From Paenibacillus azoreducens (GTDB taxonomy: Bacteria > Bacillota > Bacilli > Paenibacillales > Paenibacillaceae), in assembly GCF_021654775.1 (NCBI RefSeq), contig NZ_AP025343.1, positions 3,501,501-3,565,500 of the forward strand: a DNA stretch of 64,000 nt. The letters run 5' to 3'. Both the position numbers and the translations under genes were made by a program. Every line of letters begins with the position of its first letter. Position 1 is the first letter of the stretch. Shown piece by piece: positions 43,712 through 52,471 of this stretch. Below the pieces are notes generated by a model, which ran no database searches, was not told the origin of the DNA, and saw only the letters and a program-made list of their open reading frames with translations.

Positions 43712-44245
43712 TTAAGCTAATTCTTCATCAACAAACTGTATTTTCCGCCCCGTCTCGTCAATATACGAAATAGCGATACAATCAAAGCCATCAAGCAAAA
43801 CCGTTTCCCATGATATTCGTCGACCATCAACTAAAATTACCAAACCTTTTTCATCAAAATCGTAATCTTCTTTTTCTTCTTCATAGTTTATACTATACCC
43901 TACTTCTATCATGATTTTTGAGGGTTGAATATCAAGCTTCTGTAAAGTTCGACTGGAGAGCTTTTCTGCATCATGTACATCACAAAACATATTGTTATAA
44001 CCATATTTACTTCCATCAAAGAGTATAATTTCTTCTCCCGTATCTGGCACTTTTGCCACAATCAACATAGGTGCTTGATCGGTATTAACAATGTAATTTT
44101 GCTCTTCATCTTTCACTAAAAACAAATGCCCATAATACCATATTTCAAACAACTCTTTACAACCATTAGAACACAATGTCATAGTTGCCAGCTCGTTGTC
44201 TTCATAATTTTTTATATACTTTTTTAAATAAGTTGGTACTTTCAT
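43712..44245 (-). CDS. Hypothetical soluble protein
   Basis: 177 residues from the ATG at 44245 (GAAGGA nine bases upstream). Begins KVPTYLKKYIKNYEDNELATMTLCSNGCKELFEIWYYGHLF; acidic overall, mixed alpha/beta, ending with a strand-rich segment (VILVDGRRISWETVLLDGFDCIAISYIDETGRKIQF). The composition resembles small immunity-type proteins, but no family motif is clear. It looks intact, unlike its upstream-strand neighbours. Confidence 0.65.
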   Translation of the reverse strand: MKVPTYLKKYIKNYEDNELATMTLCSNGCKELFEIWYYGHLFLVKDEEQNYIVNTDQAPMLIVAKVPDTGEEIILFDGSKYGYNNMFCDVHDAEKLSSRTLQKLDIQPSKIMIEVGYSINYEEEKEDYDFDEKGLVILVDGRRISWETVLLDGFDCIAISYIDETGRKIQFVDEELA

Positions 44246-44317
44246 ATATTTCTTTCCTTCTTTAATTTCGATTTGGCAAATCAAACTACTAAAATCTAAA
44301 AAAAGTATAAGAATCAT

Positions 44318-44560
44318 AACCACTCGTCAAACGAGTGGTTTGCTCTAAGGCTATGAGCCTTTATTGCCGTCTCGCGTCTAAAGGCGCTAGCTCTTTCACT
44401 TCGTACAAGCTACTATGCCATTGCCACTTTTGCCTACCCCTGAAGGGGGGCGTTTAATACCAGCCATCCCTTGAAGGGACTTTGATTCTCTTTCACACTA
44501 AGTTTGCCAAGTGCATTTAATAAGAGCCAGGTGTATCAATATTAACCATCCAAGAGTAGC
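44318..44560. mobile_element. IS200/IS605-like end remnant with subterminal hairpins
   Basis: A perfect 10-bp stem with a 3-base loop (AACCACTCGT caa ACGAGTGGTT, 44318-44340) is followed by a series of small hairpins (AAGGCTatgAGCCTT; CCCCTgaAGGGG; CCCTTgaAGGG). Such imperfect-palindrome clusters mark IS200/IS605 ends and the omega-RNA region of tnpB genes. No tnpA or tnpB coding remains. Exact boundaries are estimated. Confidence 0.45.
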
Positions 44561-44612
44561 TGTCAGGAGCTTTTACCTTTGTACCCTTGTTTTTTGAAAT
44601 AATAACACGTTA

Positions 44613-45104
44613 TTAGGCCCTGTTAGAGCCTCGCGAAAGTGATATAATCGATTTGGACAGGCTCTGCCGATTCGATCCGAAGTGCCCGGTTGATCTGTCC
44701 CCGGTGATATTGGCCATGTAAAAGGACCTGCAACAGGATGTCCCGAACGGACGTTCGGAACGGAACCCCGCTCTGGTTCGCATAATCGATCATCTCATCC
44801 AACTCGGATTCCTCGAGCCCTTCGATATAGACACGATATTGCTTGGCGTTTTCTTCGAACATCGTCCGGATCTCTGTCAGGTCTTCAGCCTCCTCCCACA
44901 ACGAATATTGAGCACTGGCTTTGCCCTGCAATCGGGAAAGCCAGACTCGTTCCGCGACCGCGATGTGCCGTACGAGCTTCAGAAGATCCTTATTCTTCGT
45001 CTCACTCTCTTCGAGCGCATCCAAGATGCGTACGTCCGCCCAGTACAGGTGGTCCATCATGCACTTGATCGTCTTCATTTCGGTTTCCCCCTCTTCGTTT
45101 CATC
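44613..45104 (-). repeat. 492-bp duplicated segment, copy 1
   Basis: Matches 48643-49134 at a constant offset of 4030 bases without indels. It contains the DinB gene with its ribosome binding site and a short 3' tail. Confidence 0.95.
44623..45078 (-). CDS. DinB-family protein, copy 1
   Basis: 151 residues with the DinB triad: MMDHLYWAD, VRHIAVAERVWLSRLQGK and VLLHGQYHRGQINRAL. GAGGGG nine bases before ATG. It is about 95% identical (eight differences in 151) to the copy at 48653-49108. DinB proteins bind a divalent metal through three His; many are induced by stress. Both copies are intact, which suggests recent duplication or selection for dose. Confidence 0.92.
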   Translation of the reverse strand: MKTIKCMMDHLYWADVRILDALEESETKNKDLLKLVRHIAVAERVWLSRLQGKASAQYSLWEEAEDLTEIRTMFEENAKQYRVYIEGLEESELDEMIDYANQSGVPFRTSVRDILLQVLLHGQYHRGQINRALRIESAEPVQIDYITFARL

Positions 45105-45143
45105 ACATCCCACAGATTACATAAGAAAGGACTGGATAATCTC

Positions 45144-45398
45144 ATGAATATCTTAATTATGATCAGTTTGTTTATTGTTCTGCTCGGAACAATTTATCAG
45201 TTGTTTCGTTATCAATTCAAGCCACGCTTCACTAACATTGGATTATCAATTATGGGGATTTTACTTGTTTTCTTAAGACAAGATTTTAAAGATGAGTATA
45301 TTTTCTTGTTCTACTTTTTTTTAATATCATTTGTTATCATGGGTGTATTACCACTAATAGATCTTATCTTAAATATATTGAAAAAGAGCAAAAGATAG
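45144..45398 (+). CDS. Small three-helix membrane protein
   Basis: 84 residues: hydrophobic segments ILIMISLFIVLLGTIYQLF, IGLSIMGILLVFL and YIFLFYFFLISFVIMGVLPLIDLIL, basic end KKSKR. AAAGGA twelve bases upstream. No family recognised. Divergent from DinB copy 1. Confidence 0.6.
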   Translation: MNILIMISLFIVLLGTIYQLFRYQFKPRFTNIGLSIMGILLVFLRQDFKDEYIFLFYFFLISFVIMGVLPLIDLILNILKKSKR

Positions 45399-45757
45399 CT
45401 TGTTTGCTACTTAACTGGTGGTTATTTAAGGATCAATTTATACAAACCGATAAAACCAGCGCTGCGGTCCCTGGAATGTTTCCACGTTTATTACTCCCCT
45501 TGAACGTTAAGCACTTTTCAACCTCTTCCGCATCACTTTCCTTACGTTAGATGTGCCTTTAAACAATAAACTTCGTAAAGACTGGATCACATAGCAGCCC
45601 TGACTTGGTCCAGTTTCTCATTTTGACCAGTGCTCTTATTGTAACTCCAGTCCTTTAATCCAGTGTCTCTCATCCCCTTCCTTGAGGCAGATCATGTCGA
45701 TGTCCACGATGATGCAGGACACTTCACGTCGTTCAAATCGTACAACTGAATACTGGA
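45399..45757. other. Intergenic with a degraded coding fragment
   Basis: On the minus strand, 45645-45765, an uninterrupted frame without start reads VRFERREVSCIIVDIDMICLK and ends WIKGLELQ. It looks protein-like but has no start or SD and abuts the kinase gene, so I treat it as a relic. Confidence 0.35.
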
Positions 45758-46282
45758 TTAAATTTTAACAATAAATCCAGTGTCATTAATTATTGCCTCT
45801 ACTATTTCTGTTGAATTTCTTAGAGTGGTGTCAAACAGAAATTGTTGATTCGAGGGGGTTGATTCTAGTTTGTTTAACAAAAACAAAGAGCGTTCTGTTG
45901 AATCAATATCCCCCCTCATACGTATGCGTTCAATTAGTTTTTCTTTACTTGCTCTCAATACGATATATTTCAATGTTACTTGCAAATCGGATATATGTTT
46001 ACAAAACCAGTCAAACTCATCTTCTACTACAAAGTCAACGACGACATTGAAGTCATTTTGAATTAAATTCCTGGTCAAAGTAAGAATATTATCCCACGTT
46101 AGACTTAGGCGCTTCTCCCAAGATGTTTCTGCTCCGTATTCAAACATTTGCAGGATAGAATCACCTTCAAGAAGAACACATTTCTTCACTACTTGAGCAA
46201 GTTTTTTTGATGTAGTAGATTTTCCAATCCCGACTGGACCTGAAACGAGATAAATTACATTTTTTTTGTTTTCATCTGACAA
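45758..46282 (-). CDS. P-loop small-molecule kinase / AAA-type ATPase
   Basis: 174 residues from a TTG start (GGAAGG upstream). Walker A GPVGIGKSTTSKKLAQ, a D-x-x-like LLEGDSILQMF, central VVVDFVVEDEFDW and an arginine-rich lid RASKEKLIERIRMRGDIDSTERS. This matches small NMP-kinase-like folds (gluconate, shikimate or antibiotic kinases). Substrate unknown. Confidence 0.8.
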   Translation of the reverse strand: MSDENKKNVIYLVSGPVGIGKSTTSKKLAQVVKKCVLLEGDSILQMFEYGAETSWEKRLSLTWDNILTLTRNLIQNDFNVVVDFVVEDEFDWFCKHISDLQVTLKYIVLRASKEKLIERIRMRGDIDSTERSLFLLNKLESTPSNQQFLFDTTLRNSTEIVEAIINDTGFIVKI

Positions 46283-46466
46283 TTGTGAACATCCTTCCTA
46301 AGCCAATTATTGAAGTACAAATAGCATATCATATAATCATACAAATAATTATGTGCTGGCGTTGAGTCTCCCAATCGTCCCCACAGCTATTATGTGGATA
46401 AATAATAGAAGGTTTTAAACTGCTGCATTCAATTAGCGTATTCCGTTAGCATAACCTCAAACAGAA

Positions 46467-46504
46467 AACAGCCATCTCCTCCCCAGCGGACGGAAATGGC
46501 TGTT
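46467..46504. terminator. Terminator after rarD
   Basis: AACAGCCAT pairs with ATGGCTGTT around an internal TCC/GGA extension. Confidence 0.75.
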
Positions 46505-46533
46505 ATGACGGTACCGGGCGGATGAGATTGCCT

Positions 46534-47412
46534 TCAACGCGCCTTCGCGAGTTTCGTGCCGCGAACCGATGCCGCAGCGTATACGACAAGCGCTGTCCAG
46601 ATGAGCGCGAAGCCGCTGAGAAGAACCGGCGAGACCGATTCCTTAAACACGAATACGCTCAGTAACAGCATGATCGTCGGCCCGATGTATTGTACGAAGC
46701 CGAGCGTGGACAGCGTCATCCGGGCGGCCGCTCGTGCAAAGAAAAGCAGCGGTAGCGCTGTGACCACGCCGGAAAGGAGCAGTCCGATGAACGTGGACAC
46801 AGGTAGCGTCCATGCCGTCGTCTTTCCCACGGCGGCCAAATAGATCCAGTAGCCGAGCGCAACGGGCAGGACTACAGCCGTCTCCGACAGCAAGCCTACA
46901 GAAGCATCTTGTCCGATTTTCTTCTTCGCGAGGCCGTACAAGCCAAACGTTGCGGCCAGTGAGATTGAGATCCATGGGAACCGTCCGTAGTCGATGGCGA
47001 TGATGAGCACCGCGGCGCCAGCGATGGCAATGGCGAGCCATTGGCCACGGTTTGGCTTCTCACGAAGGAAGACAACCGCAAGCAGCACGTTCAGCAACGG
47101 GTTCAAATAATAGCCGAGACTTGTCTCGACGACATGGTCGTTGTTGACCGCCCAGATGAAGATGAGCCAATTAGCAGCGATCAGCAGTCCGCTAGCGGTG
47201 AGCGCCAACAGGAGCGAGCGGCTAGCAGCAATCCGCTTCATGTCACCCCAGCGACGCTGGGCGGCGACGAGAATTCCCATAAAGACGAACGACCAGACAA
47301 CCCGATGCGACAGAATCTCGCCTGCCGGCACATCGTTAAACAACTTCCAATAAAGCGGGAGAACCCCCCACATGATATACGCGATAATAGCATTGACCAA
47401 TCCATTGTTCAT
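46534..47412 (-). CDS. rarD: RarD-type EamA/DMT transporter
   Basis: 292 residues from the ATG at 47412 (AGAGGG nine bases upstream). Ten hydrophobic helices; family signatures GLVNAIIAYIMWGVLPLYWKLFNDVPAGEILSHRVVWSF, NWLIFIWAVNNDHVVETSLGYYLNPLLNVLLAVVFLREKP and LPLLFFARAARMTLSTLGFVQYIGPTIMLLLSVFVFKE. RarD proteins are drug/metabolite exporters, of uncertain physiological substrate. The DNA is GC-richer than the surrounding accessory genes. Confidence 0.93.
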   Translation of the reverse strand: MNNGLVNAIIAYIMWGVLPLYWKLFNDVPAGEILSHRVVWSFVFMGILVAAQRRWGDMKRIAASRSLLLALTASGLLIAANWLIFIWAVNNDHVVETSLGYYLNPLLNVLLAVVFLREKPNRGQWLAIAIAGAAVLIIAIDYGRFPWISISLAATFGLYGLAKKKIGQDASVGLLSETAVVLPVALGYWIYLAAVGKTTAWTLPVSTFIGLLLSGVVTALPLLFFARAAARMTLSTLGFVQYIGPTIMLLLSVFVFKESVSPVLLSGFALIWTALVVYAAASVRGTKLAKAR

Positions 47413-47599
47413 AATCAATTTCCCTCTCCTCACTCCGATGTCTTAACGGATTATACGCCTCGATCACTGTTTAAGTAAAGGGAATATATTTTGTACCGAT
47501 AAAACAAAAAAAGCCGCGAAAATATCGACTATCAACGGGTCCATGTTCTTGACCCTCGACATTTTTCCCTATTAAAAATACTAAGTGTCAAAATAATCC

Positions 47600-48001
47600 C
47601 TATTTCTTTCGCTGACGCCAGATAATCCCGATCCCGCATTCTGCTTTGACACGTGCGTTCACGAGAGGTGCAGCGACCCTGAAAAATACCAATGGGCGTT
47701 CCTCGCGAGATTGGATTTTACCCCCTCCCCCGGCTAAAAAAGAGTTGGAGTTCACTCCTGTTCCTTCCAAATTCTTTGCCAATTTGAAAGCAAATATCGT
47801 CCTGGCGAACAGAGACTGGCTGGTTGCACGCATCGTGCTATACTGGTGCTCCATTTGAATATCATCGAAGTTAATGATGGAATTCTTCAAAAATCTAGGG
47901 TTGCCCGACACTGTGATGACGCGTGCAGGTCCGCTTTCTTGGAGGATGTCGAGCAACCGCTTAGTCAGCAGATAATGACTATGCACATTGACCGCTAACA
48001 T
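47600..48001 (-). pseudogene. Short-chain dehydrogenase/reductase fragment
   Basis: The middle of an SDR is readable (NVHSHYLLTKRLLDILQESGPARVITVSG, FAFKLAKNLEGTGVNSNSF). The N-terminal TGxxxGIG cofactor motif is absent, and the catalytic YxxxK is destroyed (RATSQSLFAR where YSQSKLAN is expected). The C-terminus is frameshifted but recovers PLVNARVKAECGIG. Non-functional. Confidence 0.8.
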
Positions 48002-48046
48002 ACGAGAGGTTAAAGCTTACGGTAAAGGATGTTCTCAATATCTTAA

Positions 48047-48418
48047 TCATTTTGATTTACTTCTAAAACATATGATGTTGCCATCAGGGTCTCGAAAATG
48101 TACGGACCTGACTCCCCATGGATAGGTTGTAGGCACAGTTACAAATTTAACATCAAATGCTTTTAGTCGCTCATACTCCACATCAATATCATCAACATCA
48201 AAACTCAGTGTAATATTGCCCGATCCCCAAAAACTTGAAAAATCAAATTTCATATCTGATTCTGCAGCTTTTTTCGAATATATCGTCAATCCAGTACCTT
48301 CCGTATAAATTATTGCATGGACATAATCCCCTTCGGCTTTTGCATGTAAAATAACTTCATAAAACTTAGTTAAAGTTGTTACATCCTCTGTAATTAGACA
48401 TACATCTGAAAAATACAT
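48047..48418 (-). CDS. VOC-family (glyoxalase-like) protein
   Basis: 123 residues from the ATG at 48418 (AAGGAG nine bases upstream). beta-alpha-beta-beta-beta modules: YFSDVCLITEDVTTLTKFYEVILHAKAEGDYVHAI and ITLSFDVDDIDVEYERLKAFDVKFVTVPTTYPWGVRSVHFRDPDGNIICF. The final RDPDGN block carries the usual metal-ligand neighbourhood. Could be a lyase, dioxygenase or antibiotic-binding protein; not determinable. Confidence 0.88.
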   Translation of the reverse strand: MYFSDVCLITEDVTTLTKFYEVILHAKAEGDYVHAIIYTEGTGLTIYSKKAAESDMKFDFSSFWGSGNITLSFDVDDIDVEYERLKAFDVKFVTVPTTYPWGVRSVHFRDPDGNIICFRSKSK

Positions 48419-48539
48419 AACCCTTATCTCCTTTGGAAAAGTTTTAGGGTCTGACACAAAAGTTACTACCTAATAGTGTAGAATTCTCGAAGCGAATGAT
48501 TTATTCCTTTCAAGTTACAACAATCCAGACCGATAGCGT

Positions 48540-48575
48540 AACACGGCTGCCGATCCATGCTGGCAGCCGTGTTTT
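48540..48575. terminator. Intrinsic terminator
   Basis: AACACGGCTGCC pairs with GGCAGCCGTGTT, followed by TTAGTTT. It lies between the VOC gene promoter region and DinB copy 2. Confidence 0.75.
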
Positions 48576-48642
48576 AGTTTATTTATTGAGCTATCGTGTT
48601 CCGTTAGGTCAATGCCAATCCCATTCCGAGTAATGTTGATTC

Positions 48643-49134
48643 TTAGGCCCTGTTAGAGCCTCGCAAACGTGATGTAATCGACTTGGACAGGCTCTGCCGA
48701 TTCGATCCGAAGTGCCCGGTTGATCTGTCCCCGGTGATATTGCCCATGTAAGAGGACCTGCGACAGGATGTCCCGTACGGACGTTCGGAACGGAACCCCG
48801 CTCTGGTTCGCATAGTCGATCATCTCGTCCAACTCGGATTCCTCTAGCCCTTCGATATAGACGCGATATTGCGCGGCGTTTTCTTCGAACATCGTCCGGA
48901 TCGCCGTCAGGTCTTCCGCTTCCTCCCACAACGAATATTGCGCGCTGCCCTTGCCCTGCAATCGGGACAGCCAGACTCGTTCCGCGACCGCGACGTGCCG
49001 AACCAGCTTCAGAAGGTCCTTGTTCTTCGTTTCACTCTCCTCGAGCGCATCCAAGATGCGTGCGTTCGCCCAGTATAGGTGGTCCATCATACACTTGATC
49101 GTTTTCATTTCGGTTTCCCCCTCTTCGTCTCATC
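48643..49134 (-). repeat. 492-bp duplicated segment, copy 2
   Basis: Indel-free match to 44613-45104. Confidence 0.95.
48653..49108 (-). CDS. DinB-family protein, copy 2
   Basis: 151 residues, same start and ribosome binding site as copy 1. The eight differences are scattered (for example D15/V16 to N15/A16, L116 to S-type change before QVLLHGQYH), none at the His ligands HLYW, HGQYH. Intact and presumably functional. Confidence 0.92.
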   Translation of the reverse strand: MKTIKCMMDHLYWANARILDALEESETKNKDLLKLVRHVAVAERVWLSRLQGKGSAQYSLWEEAEDLTAIRTMFEENAAQYRVYIEGLEESELDEMIDYANQSGVPFRTSVRDILSQVLLHGQYHRGQINRALRIESAEPVQVDYITFARL

Positions 49135-49165
49135 GATTACTTAAACTTACGGTTTCCCGATTGAA

Positions 49166-49519
49166 CTATCGTTTCCCGTTAGTTGAAAGCTGTAGCTCTT
49201 CTTCAATATTTTCCCATTCGACAGTAACATTGATTATTTCGTCTTTCTGCGCAACGGCACCATTACCTCCAGATTTATGAATGATTTCTTTGTGTTCTGA
49301 TAATTCTGTTTCTCCACTTCCTCCATTTGGTCCTGCAGAAAATTTATATTTGACTTTACCTACCTCAGAAGGGTTATCCCCTTTGTATGTTAATGTCAAT
49401 GTGTTAGTATGATACTCACCATTGAGGTTTGTAACGGCATAGCTTGCTGACCAGTTCTTACTTTCACCAGTAAATAAAATTAAGGAGCTATTTAAACATC
49501 CAGATAAAAAAATAACCAC
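49166..49519 (-). CDS. Small lipoprotein; apparent start codon ATA
   Basis: From the GTG at 49519 the protein has 117 residues with a lipobox FLSGC close to the N-terminus, too short a signal peptide. In frame nine codons upstream a better signal peptide begins (K-R-V-L-I-C-L-C-V-V-I-F-L-S-G-C), and GGGAGGG lies six bases before an ATA at 49544-49546 where an ATG would be expected. So either translation starts at ATA or ATG has mutated. The mature part is Thr/Ser/Gly-rich beta (YHTNTLTLTYKGDNPSEVGKVKYKFSAGP), family unknown. Confidence 0.65.
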   Translation of the reverse strand: MVIFLSGCLNSSLILFTGESKNWSASYAVTNLNGEYHTNTLTLTYKGDNPSEVGKVKYKFSAGPNGGSGETELSEHKEIIHKSGGNGAVAQKDEIINVTVEWENIEEELQLSTNGKR

Positions 49520-49546
49520 ACATAAACAGATTAGAACTCTTTTTAT

Positions 49547-49913
49547 TGGAATCCCTCCCTCGAGTATTAATGAAGCTCACATATTATAAAACGAAAGGGG
49601 AACTAATTTGTTACGTTATCCTGCCCGTGGGACTTGATCCCGTCAGCTATCTCCTTGAAAATAAAACGGATACTCATTTTGGTGTCCGTTCTTAGATGAA
49701 ATACTTATTCATTGAATTGCTCAAAAACTTCTTTTATTCAAATGTCATTGTTTGTACGATATATTCTTCTAGTTTAATGACCATATCAGCTAGTTCAGAT
49801 TTAGTAATATAGTAAAAAAGCTGGCGCCGGTAGGTTTCCGGAGCCAGCTTTTTTAGCTTCGTTAATTTCATTGTCCCTTAATCGGGGCAAAATAGAAGGC
49901 TTATTGATTGCAG
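49547..49913. other. Intergenic; two hairpins
   Basis: A hairpin at about 49669-49694 (AACGGA.AC / GT.TCCGTT) and the terminator listed next. No gene seen. Confidence 0.6.
49814..49854. terminator. Terminator of the M13 peptidase gene
   Basis: AAAAAAGCTGGC pairs with GCCAGCTTTTTT with an inner CCGG pairing; strong T-run on both strands. Confidence 0.9.
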
Positions 49914-49914
49914 C

Positions 49915-52272
49915 TTACCAAATGCTCACGCGGTCTTTAGGAGCGACGTACATGGCATCCTTTTCGGTTACTTCGTATGCTTTATAGAACTCCGGGAAGT
50001 TGGAAACGGTACGGTTTACGCGTACTTTGTTAGCTGAATGTGGGTCGATTGTCGACCGATATGCAGCCGACTCCTTACTCATGGTCATACGCCAAATCGT
50101 TGCATAACCTTCAAAGTAGGCTTTGAAGTCTGGGTTTTCCATTTTGGACAGCACTTGAAGCGATACGGCCATACCGCCAAGGTCGGCGATGTTTTCGCCT
50201 ACTGTCAGCTTGCCGTTATTGTACACGCCAGGAATCACTTCAACATGATCATAGTAGGAAATAACCTGATCGCATTTTTCCTGGAACTTTTTAAAGTCTT
50301 CCGGAGTCCACCAGTTGACCGCATTTCCGTTTTCATCGAATTCAGAACCTAAATTATCAAAAGCATGGCTGATTTCATGCGCAATGACCATGCCGATCGC
50401 TCCCAAATTCGTTTCATGTTTGGCTTTGATATCATAAAACGGAGCTTGCAGAATACCCGCCGGGAACACAATTTCGTTATTCAGCGGAATATAATAAGCA
50501 TTGACCTCATAGACGCTCATCATCCAGCTGCTCTTATCGACAGGTTTTCCAAGCGAAGCGATCCTTTGTTTTTTGGCTTCTTTATTGATTGCCACCATGT
50601 TGTCAAACAGCGATCCGCCGTCCGCAAAAGTTTTAATGGAAACATCCTTCAAGGAATCTTTCCACTGATCCGGATATCCGATTTTGATCGTCATTTTATC
50701 CAGCTTTTTGATGGCTTTAGCTTTGGTTGCTTCAGACAGCCAGTCCAGCGTTTGGATCCGTTCTTTATAAACCTCGATGAACTGCTTAACCATTTGTTCA
50801 ACGTCTTTCTTGGCCTCTTTCGTGAAATATTTTTCTGCGAATTCCTGGCTGAGATACTGACTCATGACGGCTTGGGTGGTCATAACCGCCATTTCTTCAT
50901 TTGTCTTTTCGCCTTCAATTCCAAACCGTTGGGCTTCAAATTCATTTGCCAATTTCAGAAAATCTTCCGATAAACTGCCGCCGGCATTCATCAACAAAGT
51001 GGCTTTGGCGTAGGCTTTGAGCTTGTCCAGATTTTTCTCGTTCAAAACTTCCGCTGTTTTATTTAATAATCCAACGTCGGTTACAATCACTTTGTCTGCT
51101 TTATCGACTTGGAATTCTTTCATATATTTGCCCATATCGATCGTTTTAAAGAGCTGAACGAATTTTTCTTTGGTGTAAGGATTATAGGAAATTTCCACAT
51201 TTCCCTGAATTTGTGGGTCCATAGTGGATGCAGCGAGTTCTTTTTCGAATGCATACACATCTTCGGCTTGCGCTTTTGCCGTTTTCTCGTCGGTACCGGA
51301 CAGTACAAACAATTTGGCTAGATAGTTCGTGTACACTTTTTTGGTCTTTTCGTCGTTGGAGACATAGCTGTTTTTGTCAAGGCTCGTGTTAAGGCCAAAG
51401 AAATACAGCGTATTGACATTACTGTCCTTCGCGTCGCCTAGCACGGCAAAAGACAACAAAGCGCCTTTCGAGATTTCGTTCTCCATCTTCATGCTGGCAG
51501 CAAATAATTCCTTGACGGAGGAAGCCTTGTCCAGAGCGTCCAAATAAGGTGCAATCGGCTTGATTCCTTGCTTGTTGCGGTTTTCTATATCGAATACCGA
51601 TTTGTAGAAATCGGCGATTTTTTGCTCTTTAGAGCCTGCTGGGTTTTGTTTTTTTACAAGTTCATCGATGATTGCTTTAATCCGGTCCTCGTTGGCTTTT
51701 GCCAGCTCTTTAAACGCGCCGTTGGACTTTTCGCCTGCCGGGATCTTGGAGTCGTTCAGCCATTTTTTATTGACGTATTCATAATAATCATCACGTGGAT
51801 TCGTGCCTTCAAGGGCCATGAAACGTTTTGTCAGCGTAATCAGTTGTTCTTTCGTAAGATGATCGGAAACGCCGAGTTTGCCGTCCGGATAACCGGTGAT
51901 CACACCAGAAGCGATCAGCTTGCCGATTTCGTCTTGTGCCCATTTCGGCACGTCGGTAAAGGATGCGGAGGTATTGGCTACGCGCAAATCATGGCCTTTT
52001 GGCGCAGGCAGGTCCGAAAACGCGCGGCCAAGCATGATCAAAGCTTCAATTCTGGAAACTTCCTGATCTTCTCTCGCCTCTCCTTTGCCGTAACCTTTCA
52101 AAATATCTTCTCTTTTGATGCCCGGATTGTAGAAATCTGCGGCATTCAGCAAAAACTCTACAACTTCTCCCCGTGTCATTTTGTTCGGTTTGGTTTGTTG
52201 TGCCAGCGCGGATGTCGGCAACGCGGTCAGAAGCAATGATGTGGACAATAATAACGCTGCAATTTTTTTCAA
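49915..52272 (-). CDS. SLH-domain M13-family (PepO/neprilysin-like) metallopeptidase
   Basis: 785 residues from a TTG start at 52272 (AGGGGGAG five bases upstream). Signal peptide KKIAALLLSTSLLLTALPTSALA. Residues 25-150 contain SLH-type modules (MTRGEVVEFLLNAADF, SRIEALIMLGRAFSDLP, FTDVPKWAQDEIGKLIASGVITGYPDGKLGVSDHLTKEQLITL). The M13 body starts at RDDYYEYVNKKWL; zinc ligands are H632 and H636 in VIAHEISHAFDNLGSEFD, with the third ligand in VGENIADLGG; substrate-binding NAYYIPLNNEIVFPAGILQ. The C-terminus RVSIW matches the family. SLH modules would tether the enzyme to pyruvylated cell-wall polymer. Degrades peptides outside the cell. Confidence 0.95.
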   Translation of the reverse strand: MKKIAALLLSTSLLLTALPTSALAQQTKPNKMTRGEVVEFLLNAADFYNPGIKREDILKGYGKGEAREDQEVSRIEALIMLGRAFSDLPAPKGHDLRVANTSASFTDVPKWAQDEIGKLIASGVITGYPDGKLGVSDHLTKEQLITLTKRFMALEGTNPRDDYYEYVNKKWLNDSKIPAGEKSNGAFKELAKANEDRIKAIIDELVKKQNPAGSKEQKIADFYKSVFDIENRNKQGIKPIAPYLDALDKASSVKELFAASMKMENEISKGALLSFAVLGDAKDSNVNTLYFFGLNTSLDKNSYVSNDEKTKKVYTNYLAKLFVLSGTDEKTAKAQAEDVYAFEKELAASTMDPQIQGNVEISYNPYTKEKFVQLFKTIDMGKYMKEFQVDKADKVIVTDVGLLNKTAEVLNEKNLDKLKAYAKATLLMNAGGSLSEDFLKLANEFEAQRFGIEGEKTNEEMAVMTTQAVMSQYLSQEFAEKYFTKEAKKDVEQMVKQFIEVYKERIQTLDWLSEATKAKAIKKLDKMTIKIGYPDQWKDSLKDVSIKTFADGGSLFDNMVAINKEAKKQRIASLGKPVDKSSWMMSVYEVNAYYIPLNNEIVFPAGILQAPFYDIKAKHETNLGAIGMVIAHEISHAFDNLGSEFDENGNAVNWWTPEDFKKFQEKCDQVISYYDHVEVIPGVYNNGKLTVGENIADLGGMAVSLQVLSKMENPDFKAYFEGYATIWRMTMSKESAAYRSTIDPHSANKVRVNRTVSNFPEFYKAYEVTEKDAMYVAPKDRVSIW

Positions 52273-52471
52273 GTCTTCTCCCCCTACAATTTGGATTGAA
52301 CACCTCATAGATTCCATAGACCTAAATGGTATTTTTTCAACAATTCATCAGTTATGCTGACTCCAAACTCAAAAGTTCTTCGCTTTTGCTCTTCATAAAT
52401 CGGTTTAAGGCAATCCTTTTCCAGAGGGGCAAATTCATTTCCTTATTTTGTCAAAATGATAAATCCTAAAC

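Noticed and set aside
45645..45765. Protein-like frame (CIIVDIDMICLK...) behind the kinase gene
   Set aside because: No start codon or SD and only about 40 codons; noted as a possible relic, not a gene.
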